Shown here piece after piece: positions 5,799 to 12,152 of a stretch of 12,152 nt of DNA; position 1 is the first letter of the stretch, and every line of letters starts with the position of its first letter. The position numbers were made by a program, and so were the translations under genes. The stretch is from a bacterium. Lineage in GTDB: Bacteria > SZUA-79 > Acidulodesulfobacterales > Acidulodesulfobacteraceae. The notes under the pieces were generated by a model. The model was not told the origin of the DNA. It did not search any database and saw only the letters and a list, made by a program, of their open reading frames with translations. Location of the stretch: positions 1 to 12,152 of the forward strand of contig JAJYQZ010000335.1 of assembly GCA_021794335.1 (NCBI GenBank). Direction: 5' to 3'.

Positions 5799-7052
5799 TT
5801 GGCTAAAAATAAAAAAGGCAAAAACGACAGGTTAAAATATAAATTATTTTTTATATTGTCCGGTTTTTTTATAATTATCCTTTTTTCCGTTTTTATTTAT
5901 AAATTTTTCTTTTTAGCGCAATACGGCAAGCCTGCAAAACAATACATCAGCCCTGAAAAGTTAAGCAGAACGGCTTTAAAGATAGCCCTTTATAAGAAAC
6001 ATCCCGTAAAGAGTTTAACCGGTTTCTTCGAAAAGACATTGAAAGATCTGGACATACCCCGCCGCAACATTATAATCCAACATATCGTTTTAAGCGTTAA
6101 GGCGCCGGTAAATAGGCAAAACGATTTGAAAGATATAAGCATAGACTTTTCTAAATATAATGTTTTAATATCGGCGGGCCTTGATTTTAATTTAATTAAA
6201 AATATTTTTAAAGGAGAGTTTAAAAAATATATAATACCGTCCAAAAGACCCCTCGGCTATTATTTATACGTCGTAAAACATAACAGCGCGTGTCTTTATT
6301 TTTATTATAAATCACGTCTTTTCCTTAAAGCGGTTTTTATAGTAAAAGGGCGGGATAACAGCGGGTTTAATTCCGTCAAGCAGTATGTGGATTCTCCTAA
6401 AATAGCTCTGGATATAGACGATGTAGGTTATGATACGGCCCCTATAAACAGCTTAATTTCATTGCACACCCCGATAACTTTCGCAATTTTTCCTTACGCC
6501 CCTTTTTCCAAACAAATAGATTTAACGCTTCATAAAGAGGGATACGAAACCATAATGCATACCCCTATGGAGCCGGTTAATACCGCTCTTTTTCCGGGAG
6601 ACGGGGCGCTGTTTATTACGATGAGTAAAAAAGAGATAAGAAATAAAATTTTAACCGATATAAGCAGGCTCCCGTTTATCGATGGAGCAAATAATCATGA
6701 GGGTTCTTTGTTCACATCCGATAAGGAAAAAATCTGCGATTCGATATCGGTTTTCAAAAAACGGGGTTTATTTTTTATGGACAGCTTGACCGATTCCAAT
6801 AGTTTTGCATACAGGTGCGCGTTAAAGAAGGGACTTCCTTCCGCGCAGAGGGATGTATTTATCGACGATAAGCCGTCGGTCAGGTATATAAAAAATCAAA
6901 TTAAGGATGCCGCGTCTTTAGCCAATATATTCAAGAGGGTTATAGTTATAGGCCACCCGAGACAAGACACGGTGGCGGCTTTAATGAAAGAGATTCCGGA
7001 GCTTAAGAAAGAAGGGTATTTTTTTGTTCCGCTATGCGAATTTTTAAGATAA
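5799..7052 (+). CDS. Divergent polysaccharide deacetylase family protein (YibQ-like)
   Basis: Membrane-anchored periplasmic protein of the divergent polysaccharide deacetylase family, commonly encoded beside envC and ctpA; its physiological substrate is not established. The 417 residues comprise a basic cytoplasmic tip, one TM at about 15-39, a poorly conserved region to about 195, then the deacetylase-like barrel at about 201-417. Family motifs are IDDVGY (206-211), HTPMEP (254-259), NNHEGS (298-303, where many relatives have NNHMGS), FFMDS near 325-329, RDVFID (351-356) and IGHP (384-387). The metal-ligand-like Asp and His positions are kept, consistent with activity. The start is TTG at 5799, 2 bases after the ctpA stop, with GGAG 10 bases upstream in the end of ctpA. 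No other start occurs before the membrane segment. It probably belongs to the envelope/division function of this operon. Confidence 0.88.
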   Translation: MAKNKKGKNDRLKYKLFFILSGFFIIILFSVFIYKFFFLAQYGKPAKQYISPEKLSRTALKIALYKKHPVKSLTGFFEKTLKDLDIPRRNIIIQHIVLSVKAPVNRQNDLKDISIDFSKYNVLISAGLDFNLIKNIFKGEFKKYIIPSKRPLGYYLYVVKHNSACLYFYYKSRLFLKAVFIVKGRDNSGFNSVKQYVDSPKIALDIDDVGYDTAPINSLISLHTPITFAIFPYAPFSKQIDLTLHKEGYETIMHTPMEPVNTALFPGDGALFITMSKKEIRNKILTDISRLPFIDGANNHEGSLFTSDKEKICDSISVFKKRGLFFMDSLTDSNSFAYRCALKKGLPSAQRDVFIDDKPSVRYIKNQIKDAASLANIFKRVIVIGHPRQDTVAALMKEIPELKKEGYFFVPLCEFLR

Positions 7053-7072
7053 AATGAATAAATAGTCTTTAT

Positions 7073-7921
7073 ATGAAAAATTTTAAAGAAAAGGTCATAA
7101 TCGCATTAGATTATAATAATCTGGACGCCGCACGGGGCATACTGGAAAGACTTAAGGGGGAAGCCTATTTTTATAAGATAGGACCTGTGCTTTTTACCTC
7201 CTGCGGCATTCAAAGTATTGAGCTAGTGAGAGATTACGGGTGCAAGATATTTTTAGATCTTAAATTTCACGATATCCCGAACACCGTTTATAATGCCGTT
7301 AAATCTGCAGGGGAGTTAGGTGTCGATATAATAAATGTCCACGCCTCCGGAGGCGTGGACATGATGAAATCGGCAAAAAAAGGAGGAATAGAGGCGGCAA
7401 AGAAAACGGGTAAAAATATCGATGTTATTGCCGTAACAATTCTTACCAGTTTAGCGCAGGAGGATTTGCGGGATATTTTTTACTATCGGGGGCATGGCGT
7501 TAATTCCGAAAATCCAAAATCAGGTAATGCGGGTAATGTCGGGAGTTTAGTTTTACATCTGGCGGAATTAGCCAAAATTTCCGGTCTTGACGGGGTTGTG
7601 TGTTCGGGATACGAATCCCTTGAAATAAAAAAGGTTTTAGGCGATAACTTTAAGACGATTGTCCCGGGAATCAGGCTGGCAGGGGGCGGTTATGCAGCGG
7701 AAGTTCAGCGGGACGTCGGAGCCGCCATTGCCCCCAAAGGAGAAAATATCAAAGGCGCTGCTTGGATAGACGACCAGAAAAGAGTGATGACCCCTTCCAT
7801 GGCATTTAATTCTAAAGCGGACTATATTGTCGTAGGAAGGGAGATTACAGCCTCTAATGATCCGGTAACGGCTTTAAAGGCAATTTATAACGATATCGAA
7901 AGATTTGCCGAAAGAACATAA
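7073..7921 (+). CDS. pyrF: Orotidine 5'-phosphate decarboxylase
   Basis: PyrF decarboxylates OMP to UMP, the last step of de novo UMP synthesis in the cytoplasm. The 282-residue barrel has the family residues: D12 in IALD, K35 in YKIG, the catalytic DLKFHDIPNT (D62, K64, D67), NVHASGG (88-94), VTILTSL (121-127), PGIR (198-201), DQKRVMTP (234-241) and VVGRE (253-257). It is longer than the usual 230-245 residues because of two insertions: about 20 residues at 137-157 after DLRDI, and about 25 at 205-231 between PGIR and DQKR, near the phosphate-binding end of the barrel. Start ATG at 7073 fits the N-terminal strand KVIIALD, but only a poor ribosome binding site precedes it. It lies 20 bp after the deacetylase gene and is probably cotranscribed with it. 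A perfect 28-bp palindrome lies at codons 88-97. Confidence 0.95.
   Translation: MKNFKEKVIIALDYNNLDAARGILERLKGEAYFYKIGPVLFTSCGIQSIELVRDYGCKIFLDLKFHDIPNTVYNAVKSAGELGVDIINVHASGGVDMMKSAKKGGIEAAKKTGKNIDVIAVTILTSLAQEDLRDIFYYRGHGVNSENPKSGNAGNVGSLVLHLAELAKISGLDGVVCSGYESLEIKKVLGDNFKTIVPGIRLAGGGYAAEVQRDVGAAIAPKGENIKGAAWIDDQKRVMTPSMAFNSKADYIVVGREITASNDPVTALKAIYNDIERFAERT
7335..7362. repeat. Perfect 28-bp palindrome inside pyrF
   Basis: Bases 7335-7362 equal their own reverse complement, with the centre between 7348 and 7349 (CCGG at the centre). The inner 24 bases are about 75% G+C in otherwise AT-rich coding DNA. They encode the conserved active-site-proximal motif VHASGG plus VD, so part of the symmetry follows from codons, but every third position also cooperates. 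The RNA could form a very stable hairpin. Confidence 0.9.
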
Positions 7922-7926
7922 ATTCC

Positions 7927-7968
7927 CCCTCTATGAGGGAGGTTTAGGGCGGGGAGGGAGGTAAACCT
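7927..7968 (+). promoter_or_regulatory. G-rich leader of rlmB: possible G-quadruplex and hairpin around the ribosome binding site
   Basis: Between pyrF and rlmB a small hairpin CCCTC/GAGGG (7927-7931, 7935-7939) is followed by four G-tracts at 7937-7939, 7947-7949, 7951-7954 and 7956-7958, with loops of 7, 1 and 1 bases. That fits the canonical G3+N1-7 quadruplex rule. An alternative stem AGGTTTA (7940-7946) / TAAACCT (7962-7968) would place the GGAGG (7957-7961) in its loop. GGAGG is 7 bases before the GTG start, so either fold could control ribosome access. The sequence type also resembles short dispersed intergenic repeats, which cannot be tested here. Confidence 0.6.
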
Positions 7969-8718
7969 GTGCAATTGACTATATACGGGACAAATACCAT
8001 TAGAGAAGCGGTTCTTTCAGGCAAACTGCGAAAAACTGTTTATGCAAGCGAGAAAAAGTGGAAAAACGGCCTTATCGATAAGGATCTTTTAAAATTAATT
8101 AAAGCAAAAAGCGTTAAAATCGAAATAAAAAATGACAATATTTTTATAAAAGAGTTTGGCAAAGAGGCCTTTATAAAAGGTATAGCGGCAACCGTAGAAT
8201 ATAATGAAAAGCAGTACGAAGAGTTATTCGAGAGCAAAGACAGGCGACCGCCATTCTATTTGATTTTAGATGAAATAACGGATCCGCAAAATTTAGGCTC
8301 TATTATCAGAACGGCTAATTGTTCAGGCATCTCGGGGATTATAGTGCCGAAGTCAAACTCTATTTTTATAACTTCTTCCGTTGCGAATGTTTCGCAAGGG
8401 GCGCTATTTTATGTCGATCTCGTCAGGGTTACCAATATTGCCAGGGTTATAGACGACTTGAAAAAGCGGGGCGTTTGGGTTATAGGGCTGTCTGCAGATT
8501 CCGAAGACGACATTTATTCAATGGATTATAATATTCCGCTGGCTGTTGTTATCGGCTCCGAGGGTAAGGGTTTAAGAAGGCTTACAATTTCAAAATGCGA
8601 AAGTATTTTAAAGATACCTATGCTCGGAAATGTAAACTCTTTAAATGCAGGGATTAGTTTTGCCGTTATGGCGTATGAAGTGCTAAGGCAGAGAACATAT
8701 AATAAAAAAACGGATTAA
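7969..8718 (+). CDS. rlmB: 23S rRNA (guanosine-2'-O-)-methyltransferase RlmB-like, SpoU/TrmH family
   Basis: SPOUT-class RNA 2'-O-ribose methyltransferase using S-adenosylmethionine; RlmB modifies G2251 in the 23S rRNA P loop. The 249 residues show an N-terminal L30e-like substrate-binding domain (about 1-80, beginning with the typical YGTNTIREAV) and a C-terminal knotted domain. Motif 1 is DEITDPQNLGSIIR (101-114, with N108 and R114), motif 2 is AVVIGSEGKG (192-201, with E198), and motif 3 is IPMLGNVNSLNAGIS (216-230, with N223 and S224). All catalytic positions are present. The start is GTG at 7969 with GGAGG 7 bases upstream. A TTG two codons later is a weaker alternative. The RlmB N-terminal domain makes this more likely than TrmH or TrmL, but the exact RNA target is inferred. 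It is the last gene of the likely operon from the EnvC-like gene; no terminator is seen after it. Confidence 0.88.
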   Translation: MQLTIYGTNTIREAVLSGKLRKTVYASEKKWKNGLIDKDLLKLIKAKSVKIEIKNDNIFIKEFGKEAFIKGIAATVEYNEKQYEELFESKDRRPPFYLILDEITDPQNLGSIIRTANCSGISGIIVPKSNSIFITSSVANVSQGALFYVDLVRVTNIARVIDDLKKRGVWVIGLSADSEDDIYSMDYNIPLAVVIGSEGKGLRRLTISKCESILKIPMLGNVNSLNAGISFAVMAYEVLRQRTYNKKTD

Positions 8719-8727
8719 AAAATAAAC

Positions 8728-8756
8728 TTGACATTATTTATTTAGTGTTATATTCT
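8728..8756 (+). promoter_or_regulatory. Promoter of the cold-shock gene
   Basis: A perfect -35 TTGACA (8728-8733) lies 17 bp before TATTCT (8751-8756), with TATATT as an overlapping alternative -10. Transcription near 8763 gives a 5' UTR of about 93 bases, as is common for csp genes. The UTR holds a wobble-containing stem at 8810-8817 / 8825-8832 ending just before the first AAGGAG (8834-8839); a second AAGGAG (8841-8846) lies 9 bases before the ATG. Temperature control through this stem is only a possibility. Confidence 0.7.
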
Positions 8757-8855
8757 TTATATTGACTTGTTTATCTATTTGTTTGGATGAAGGTCTAATT
8801 TTAACATTTGACGGCTATTTTTATTAGTCGTTAAAGGAGTAAGGAGAAGTAGAGT

Positions 8856-9059
8856 ATGAGGTACCAAGGGAAAGTGAAATGGTTTAACGACAGCAAAGGT
8901 TTTGGATTTATTGAACAAGAAAACGGACAGGATGTTTTCGTTCATTATTCTGCGATTACGCAGGACGGCTTTAAAACCTTAACAGAGGGACAAAAAGTAG
9001 AGTTTGAAATCACCAATGGCGCAAAGGGTCCACAAGCTATCAATGTAACAAAGGCTTAA
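8856..9059 (+). CDS. Cold-shock domain protein (CspA family)
   Basis: Small nucleic-acid chaperone that binds single-stranded RNA/DNA and keeps mRNA translatable, often induced at low temperature, though many family members are constitutive. The 67 residues are full length for the family and form a single OB-fold cold-shock domain: [15 protein letters not shown] at the N-terminus, with RNP1 KGFGFI (14-19), RNP2 VFVHY (27-31) and the usual Gly-Pro-Ala near the end (GPQAINV). ATG at 8856 has two AAGGAG sites upstream. It is a monocistronic unit with its own promoter and terminator, set between rlmB and typA. The exact paralogue (cspA, cspC and so on) cannot be told from one copy. Confidence 0.96.
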   Translation: MRYQGKVKWFNDSKGFGFIEQENGQDVFVHYSAITQDGFKTLTEGQKVEFEITNGAKGPQAINVTKA

Positions 9060-9219
9060 TCTTTGCATATGAATTAAGCGGTGTATGTTCTACTTGCATT
9101 CATAATTTGATTCGTTCACTATCCTGTATGGAAAAGTGGTGCTAAGAAATAAAGAATAAAGTAATAGCAAGCAATTAAAAATATACCGTTTTAAGGTTCG
9201 GCCAGTTTAAAATCATTTA
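9060..9219. other. Non-coding stretch between csp and its terminator
   Basis: About 160 bases follow the csp stop before the terminator stem. I find no open frame with a start and ribosome binding site (only peptides of a few residues), no tRNA-like cloverleaf and only weak 5-6 bp inverted repeats (for example ATGAAT 9069-9074 with ATTCAT 9098-9103). It is probably the long 3' UTR of csp. A processed 3' UTR small RNA is possible but nothing demonstrates it. Confidence 0.5.
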
Positions 9220-9254
9220 CCCCAGTAAATAAATTTAATTTATTGGGGTTTTTT
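9220..9254 (+). terminator. Rho-independent terminator of the csp transcript
   Basis: An 11-bp stem CCCCAGTAAAT (9220-9230) / ATTTATTGGGG (9238-9248), with one G-T wobble and a 7-base loop, is followed by TTTTTT (9249-9254). It isolates csp from typA. Confidence 0.88.
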
Positions 9255-9280
9255 ATTGTTTATAACAATAAAAATAAGTG

Positions 9281-9289
9281 TGTTATAAT
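9281..9289 (+). promoter_or_regulatory. Extended -10 promoter for typA
   Basis: TGTTATAAT at 9281-9289 is a TGn extended -10 with a perfect TATAAT (9284-9289). No good -35 is visible at 17 bp, which an extended -10 can tolerate. The start site would be near 9296, giving a leader of about 60 bases with GGAGG at 9343-9347, 8 bases before the TTG start. Confidence 0.6.
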
Positions 9290-9355
9290 AATACGATTAA
9301 TATATGTACATTATTCATTTTAGCGATGGATAATATTTGTTTGGAGGCAGAATAA

Positions 9356-11197
9356 TTGAATTACCAGGAAAAAATTAGAAACATTGCGGTTGTTGCCCAT
9401 GTTGACCACGGCAAAACCACATTAATAGACAAAATGCTTAAAGAAAGCGTAAGCAAAAGAGACTTCGAGGCTTTGCCCGAAAGGGCAATGGATAGCGATG
9501 ATCTCGAAAAAGAACGCGGAATAACCATTTTGTCAAAATGCACAGGTATAAAATTTAAGGATTATAGAATTAATATTGTCGATACGCCGGGACACGGGGA
9601 TTTTGGAAGCGAGGTAGAAAGGGTGCTTGCTATGGTTGACGGTGTTTTACTTTTGGTTGACGCCTTTGACGGACCTATGCCGCAGACCAGATTTATTTTA
9701 AAAAAATGTTTAGAGTATAATCTGAAAGTTGTTCTTGTAATAAATAAAATAGACAGACCGGGGGCAAGACCCAAAGAGGTTCTCGAAATGGTTTACGATT
9801 TATTTCTCGATTTGGGCGGCGAAAACATCAATTTGAATTTCCCGGTTATATATTCCTCGGCAAAAGAAGGCTATGCAATAAAAGACCTGGACATCATCCC
9901 TGAAGATAGGTACAAAGACAGACTTAATCCGCTTTTTGAGGCAATTGTGGATTTTATACCGCACCCCTCTATTCTGAACAATCCTAATCTCGAATTTTTG
10001 GTTACAAGCATAGGTCATGACGATTTTCTTGGCGCAACCGCCATCGGTATTGTTAAATCAGGGAAACTTAAGGTTATGGATCAGGTATATTTATATAATA
10101 TTAAGGACGAGCTGGTTAAAGCGAGGCCGACAAAGATATTTTTATTTGACGGGCTCAAAAAACAAGAAACGAGCGAAATAAACGAAGGCGATATTGCCTT
10201 AGTAGCAGGTCTTACAGGCGTCGGGGCAGGGGATTATATAGTAAAAGATAAGCCTGTATCCCCGCTGCAAAGAATAAAAATAGACGAGCCCGTTATTCTT
10301 GTTAATTTTATAGTTAATAAAAGCCCTTTTTCCGGAAGGGAGGGGAAACTTGTAACAACAAGGCAGTTAAGGGAAAGGCTTTATAAAGAGGTGCTGAATA
10401 ATGTCGGGCTTAAGGTTTCCGACACAGGCGACGAAACAGTATTCGATGTTTACGGCAGAGGGCTTTTACATTTATCCATTTTAATCGAAAAGATGAGGCG
10501 GGAAGGATTTGAATTTGCGCTGTCCAAGCCAAGGGGTGTTATAAAGGAGATTGACGGCAAAAAGATGGAGCCTTACGAACTTTTATATATAACCGTTAAA
10601 GACGAATTCACAGGAGCGATTTTAGAAAGGCTTTCGTCTATGAAGGGCAGCCTTATAGATATGACTAAAGACGATAAAGGAAATACCTATCTTGAGTTCG
10701 TTATACCTTCAAGGAGCATAATGGGGTTTCATAATGAATTCTTGACGCTTACCAAGGGTACGGGGACAATGAACCATAACTTTTATAAATTTGACGAATA
10801 TGCCTTCGATATTTCCCCGAGAAAAACCGGCGTAATGATATCTATGGAAAACGGCGAGGCTAATTCGTACGGCTTATTTAATTTACAGGATAGAGGCAGT
10901 CTTTTTGCGAGCCCTCAGGATGAGGTTTATGAAGGGATGGTAATAGGAATTCATTCGAAGCCGGGGGATATAACGGTTAATCCTTGCAAAAGAAAGCAGC
11001 TTACCAACATGAGGTCAAAGGCTTCCGATGAAATGATTACATTAACCCCGCCCATAAAACTTACTATAGAATATGCGCTTGAATTTATCGAAGATGATGA
11101 GCTTGTCGAATTTACCCCGAAATCTATCCGCTTACGAAAAAAACTACTGTCCGAAAGCGACCGTAAAAAAGAATCGAGGGGACTCCTTAAAGTATAA
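9356..11197 (+). CDS. typA: Ribosome-associated translational GTPase TypA/BipA
   Basis: BipA is an EF-G-like GTPase that binds the ribosome and, in E. coli, supports 50S assembly and growth at low temperature and under stress. The 613 residues are full length. The G domain holds G1 AHVDHGKTT (14-22), G2 ERGITI (53-58), G3 DTPGH (76-80), G4 NKID (130-133) and G5 SSAKEG (167-172). Domain II follows (about 205-300, with IGIVKSGKL), then domains III and V and the BipA-specific C-terminal domain (about 485-613) that replaces EF-G domain IV. Typical BipA segments include SIMGFHNEFLTLTKGTG, ending in a basic tail. The start is TTG at 9356 with GGAGG 8 bases upstream, matched by the family N-terminus IRNIAVVAHVDHG. 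The gene is followed after 30 bp by a nitrilase-family gene, probably cotranscribed. Confidence 0.97.
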   Translation: MNYQEKIRNIAVVAHVDHGKTTLIDKMLKESVSKRDFEALPERAMDSDDLEKERGITILSKCTGIKFKDYRINIVDTPGHGDFGSEVERVLAMVDGVLLLVDAFDGPMPQTRFILKKCLEYNLKVVLVINKIDRPGARPKEVLEMVYDLFLDLGGENINLNFPVIYSSAKEGYAIKDLDIIPEDRYKDRLNPLFEAIVDFIPHPSILNNPNLEFLVTSIGHDDFLGATAIGIVKSGKLKVMDQVYLYNIKDELVKARPTKIFLFDGLKKQETSEINEGDIALVAGLTGVGAGDYIVKDKPVSPLQRIKIDEPVILVNFIVNKSPFSGREGKLVTTRQLRERLYKEVLNNVGLKVSDTGDETVFDVYGRGLLHLSILIEKMRREGFEFALSKPRGVIKEIDGKKMEPYELLYITVKDEFTGAILERLSSMKGSLIDMTKDDKGNTYLEFVIPSRSIMGFHNEFLTLTKGTGTMNHNFYKFDEYAFDISPRKTGVMISMENGEANSYGLFNLQDRGSLFASPQDEVYEGMVIGIHSKPGDITVNPCKRKQLTNMRSKASDEMITLTPPIKLTIEYALEFIEDDELVEFTPKSIRLRKKLLSESDRKKESRGLLKV

Positions 11198-11227
11198 AGC
11201 GTAAAAAGGAGAGAAGGTGCTTTTAAA

Positions 11228-12049
11228 ATGAGAGTTAAAATTTGCGCGGTGCAGATGTCTTCCTCGGCAGATAAGAATACATCGCTTAAAAAGGCAATAG
11301 ATTTTTTATCTATGGCTTCAAAAAATAAAGCTAATATCGTCTGTTTTCCGGAGCTTTTTGCGACCAATTGGTTTCCGCAGGATATGGAAATAAATAAAAT
11401 AGATGAAAATTTTAAATTGGCAGAGGATATCAGCGGAACGACTTTAGAGTTATTAAAGAAACAGGCAAAAAGTTTTGATATGATTATTGTTGCCCCATTT
11501 TTTGAAAAAAGGGGCGGCAATTATTATAACAGCACAGCCGTCATAAGTGAAAATGGCGAGGTTTTAGGGGTTTACAGCAAGATTCATCTCCCCAATGTCG
11601 AATATTATTATGAAAAGTCATATTTTTCCAACGGGAAAGATATTCCTGTTTTTAATACCAAGTTTGGAACAATCGGCGTTCAGATGTGCTGGGATAATTT
11701 TTATCCCGAAGTTTCGCGAATTTTAGCCATTAAAGGAGCAGAGATTATTTTTGCCCCTACCGCCTCTGCTTTTAACACTAACAACAAATGGTTTTTATCC
11801 ATTTCTGCAAACGCTTTTGTTAACGGGGTTTATATATTAAGAGTCAACAGGGTGGGCAGAGATAAAGCGCTCGATTTTTATGGAAAATCGTTTTGCGTTT
11901 CTCCCGACGGAACTATTCTCGATGATTTTGCCGGACTTAATGAATGCGCCGTTATTTACAATATCGAAACAAAAGAGGTAGAAAGAGCCAGAAAGAATTG
12001 GCCTTTTATTAAGAATCGTTTTAAAGAAGCATATAAAGATATTATATAA
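11228..12049 (+). CDS. Carbon-nitrogen hydrolase (nitrilase superfamily), N-carbamoylputrescine amidase-like
   Basis: Cytoplasmic amidohydrolase hydrolysing a C-N bond through a covalent thioester. The 273 residues contain the Glu-Lys-Cys triad in the usual contexts: E42 in CFPELF, K118 in YSKIHLPN and C154 in VQMCWDNFYPE. The YYEKSYFSNG segment (127-136) after the lysine resembles the N-carbamoylputrescine amidase / beta-ureidopropionase branch rather than true nitrilases or Nit2 (omega-amidase). If it is an AguB homologue, it would convert N-carbamoylputrescine to putrescine, CO2 and ammonia; the substrate cannot be fixed from the sequence alone, and no agmatine deiminase gene is in the window. 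The ATG at 11228 has GAAGGTG 8 bases upstream and AAGGAG a little further. It lies 30 bp after typA with no terminator between them. Confidence 0.85.
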   Translation: MRVKICAVQMSSSADKNTSLKKAIDFLSMASKNKANIVCFPELFATNWFPQDMEINKIDENFKLAEDISGTTLELLKKQAKSFDMIIVAPFFEKRGGNYYNSTAVISENGEVLGVYSKIHLPNVEYYYEKSYFSNGKDIPVFNTKFGTIGVQMCWDNFYPEVSRILAIKGAEIIFAPTASAFNTNNKWFLSISANAFVNGVYILRVNRVGRDKALDFYGKSFCVSPDGTILDDFAGLNECAVIYNIETKEVERARKNWPFIKNRFKEAYKDII

Positions 12050-12058
12050 TTTTCTATA

Positions 12059-12152
12059 ATGTTGGAAGATATGCAATTAAACTGCGTAAATCTTAAAGAT
12101 ATTATTAACCCTGCCCCGCCTTTAAGCGAAGGTTTTGACAAAAACGAAGAAC
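12059..12152 (+). CDS. Unidentified reading frame, 3' end outside window
   Basis: An open frame begins at ATG 12059 (10 bases after the nitrilase stop; an in-frame stop lies at 12047-12049) and stays open for 31 codons to the window edge, reading MLEDMQLNCVNLKDI and then NPAPPLSEGF. A second in-frame ATG at 12071 is an alternative. Neither has a well-spaced ribosome binding site; GGAAG (12064-12068) is only 2 bases before the second ATG. I do not recognise a family. The close same-strand spacing suggests a third gene in the typA transcription unit, but a chance frame is possible. Confidence 0.45.
   Translation, partial: MLEDMQLNCVNLKDIINPAPPLSEGFDKNEE

Noticed and set aside
8319..8531. 70-codon + strand frame inside rlmB
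   Set aside because: It is in a different frame within a gene whose SPOUT motifs span this stretch, and has no ribosome binding site of its own.
8762..8790. Second promoter TTGACT upstream of csp
   Set aside because: No -10-like hexamer occurs at 16-18 bp; the sequence there is GGATGA.
9060..9219. Small gene or structured RNA after csp
   Set aside because: Only peptides of a few residues and 5-6 bp inverted repeats are found; nothing better than a 3' UTR.
10951..11520. 189-codon open frame on the minus strand
   Set aside because: It lies wholly antisense to the end of typA and the start of the nitrilase gene, both of which have intact family motifs. Its protein is Ser/Leu/Ile-rich low complexity with no recognisable motif.

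Overview
The window is AT-rich chromosomal DNA with dense, ordinary bacterial genes and no mobile element, tRNA, rRNA or CRISPR array that I can see. The gene content points to a Gram-negative bacterium: FtsEX with an EnvC-like periplasmic partner, a CtpA protease, a divergent polysaccharide deacetylase and a Cys-lipidated small protein. The gene order is reminiscent of deltaproteobacteria-type lineages. An AT-rich, acid-environment member such as Ca. Acidulodesulfobacterales would fit, but that placement is a guess.

Layout. (1) Bases 3-1151, + strand: the 3' part of cobyric acid synthase (cobQ), convergent with the next group. (2) Bases 1157-3331, - strand: a tightly coupled thiE-ftsE-ftsX operon in which both junctions overlap. 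(3) Bases 3332-3478: an A/T-only divergent intergenic region with a 38-bp palindrome and a strong sigma70-type promoter. (4) Bases 3479-3694: a very small Ala/Pro/Lys-repeat lipoprotein with a near-perfect ribosome binding site and its own terminator. (5) Bases 3779-8718, + strand: an EnvC-like coiled-coil protein without a LytM domain, then ctpA, a divergent polysaccharide deacetylase, pyrF and rlmB, probably one transcription unit. (6) Bases 8856-9059: a cold-shock protein gene with its own promoter, 5' UTR and terminator. (7) Bases 9356-12049: typA (bipA) followed by a nitrilase-superfamily amidohydrolase. An unidentified reading frame then runs off the window end.

How the parts fit. ftsE, ftsX, the EnvC-like gene, ctpA and the deacetylase form a known envelope/division neighbourhood. 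Here it is split into two divergent arms with the small lipoprotein gene between them. FtsEX is expected to act across the inner membrane on a periplasmic coiled-coil partner that controls peptidoglycan hydrolysis. The partner encoded here stops where the amidase-activating LytM domain should begin. rlmB, csp and typA form a ribosome/RNA group plausibly tied to growth at low temperature.

Most notable signals: the LytM-less EnvC-like protein; the repeat lipoprotein with strong expression signals; a canonical G-quadruplex motif overlapping the rlmB ribosome binding site; a perfect 28-bp palindrome inside pyrF; the 38-bp A/T palindrome upstream of thiE; and frequent TTG starts (5 of 12 genes with a visible start).
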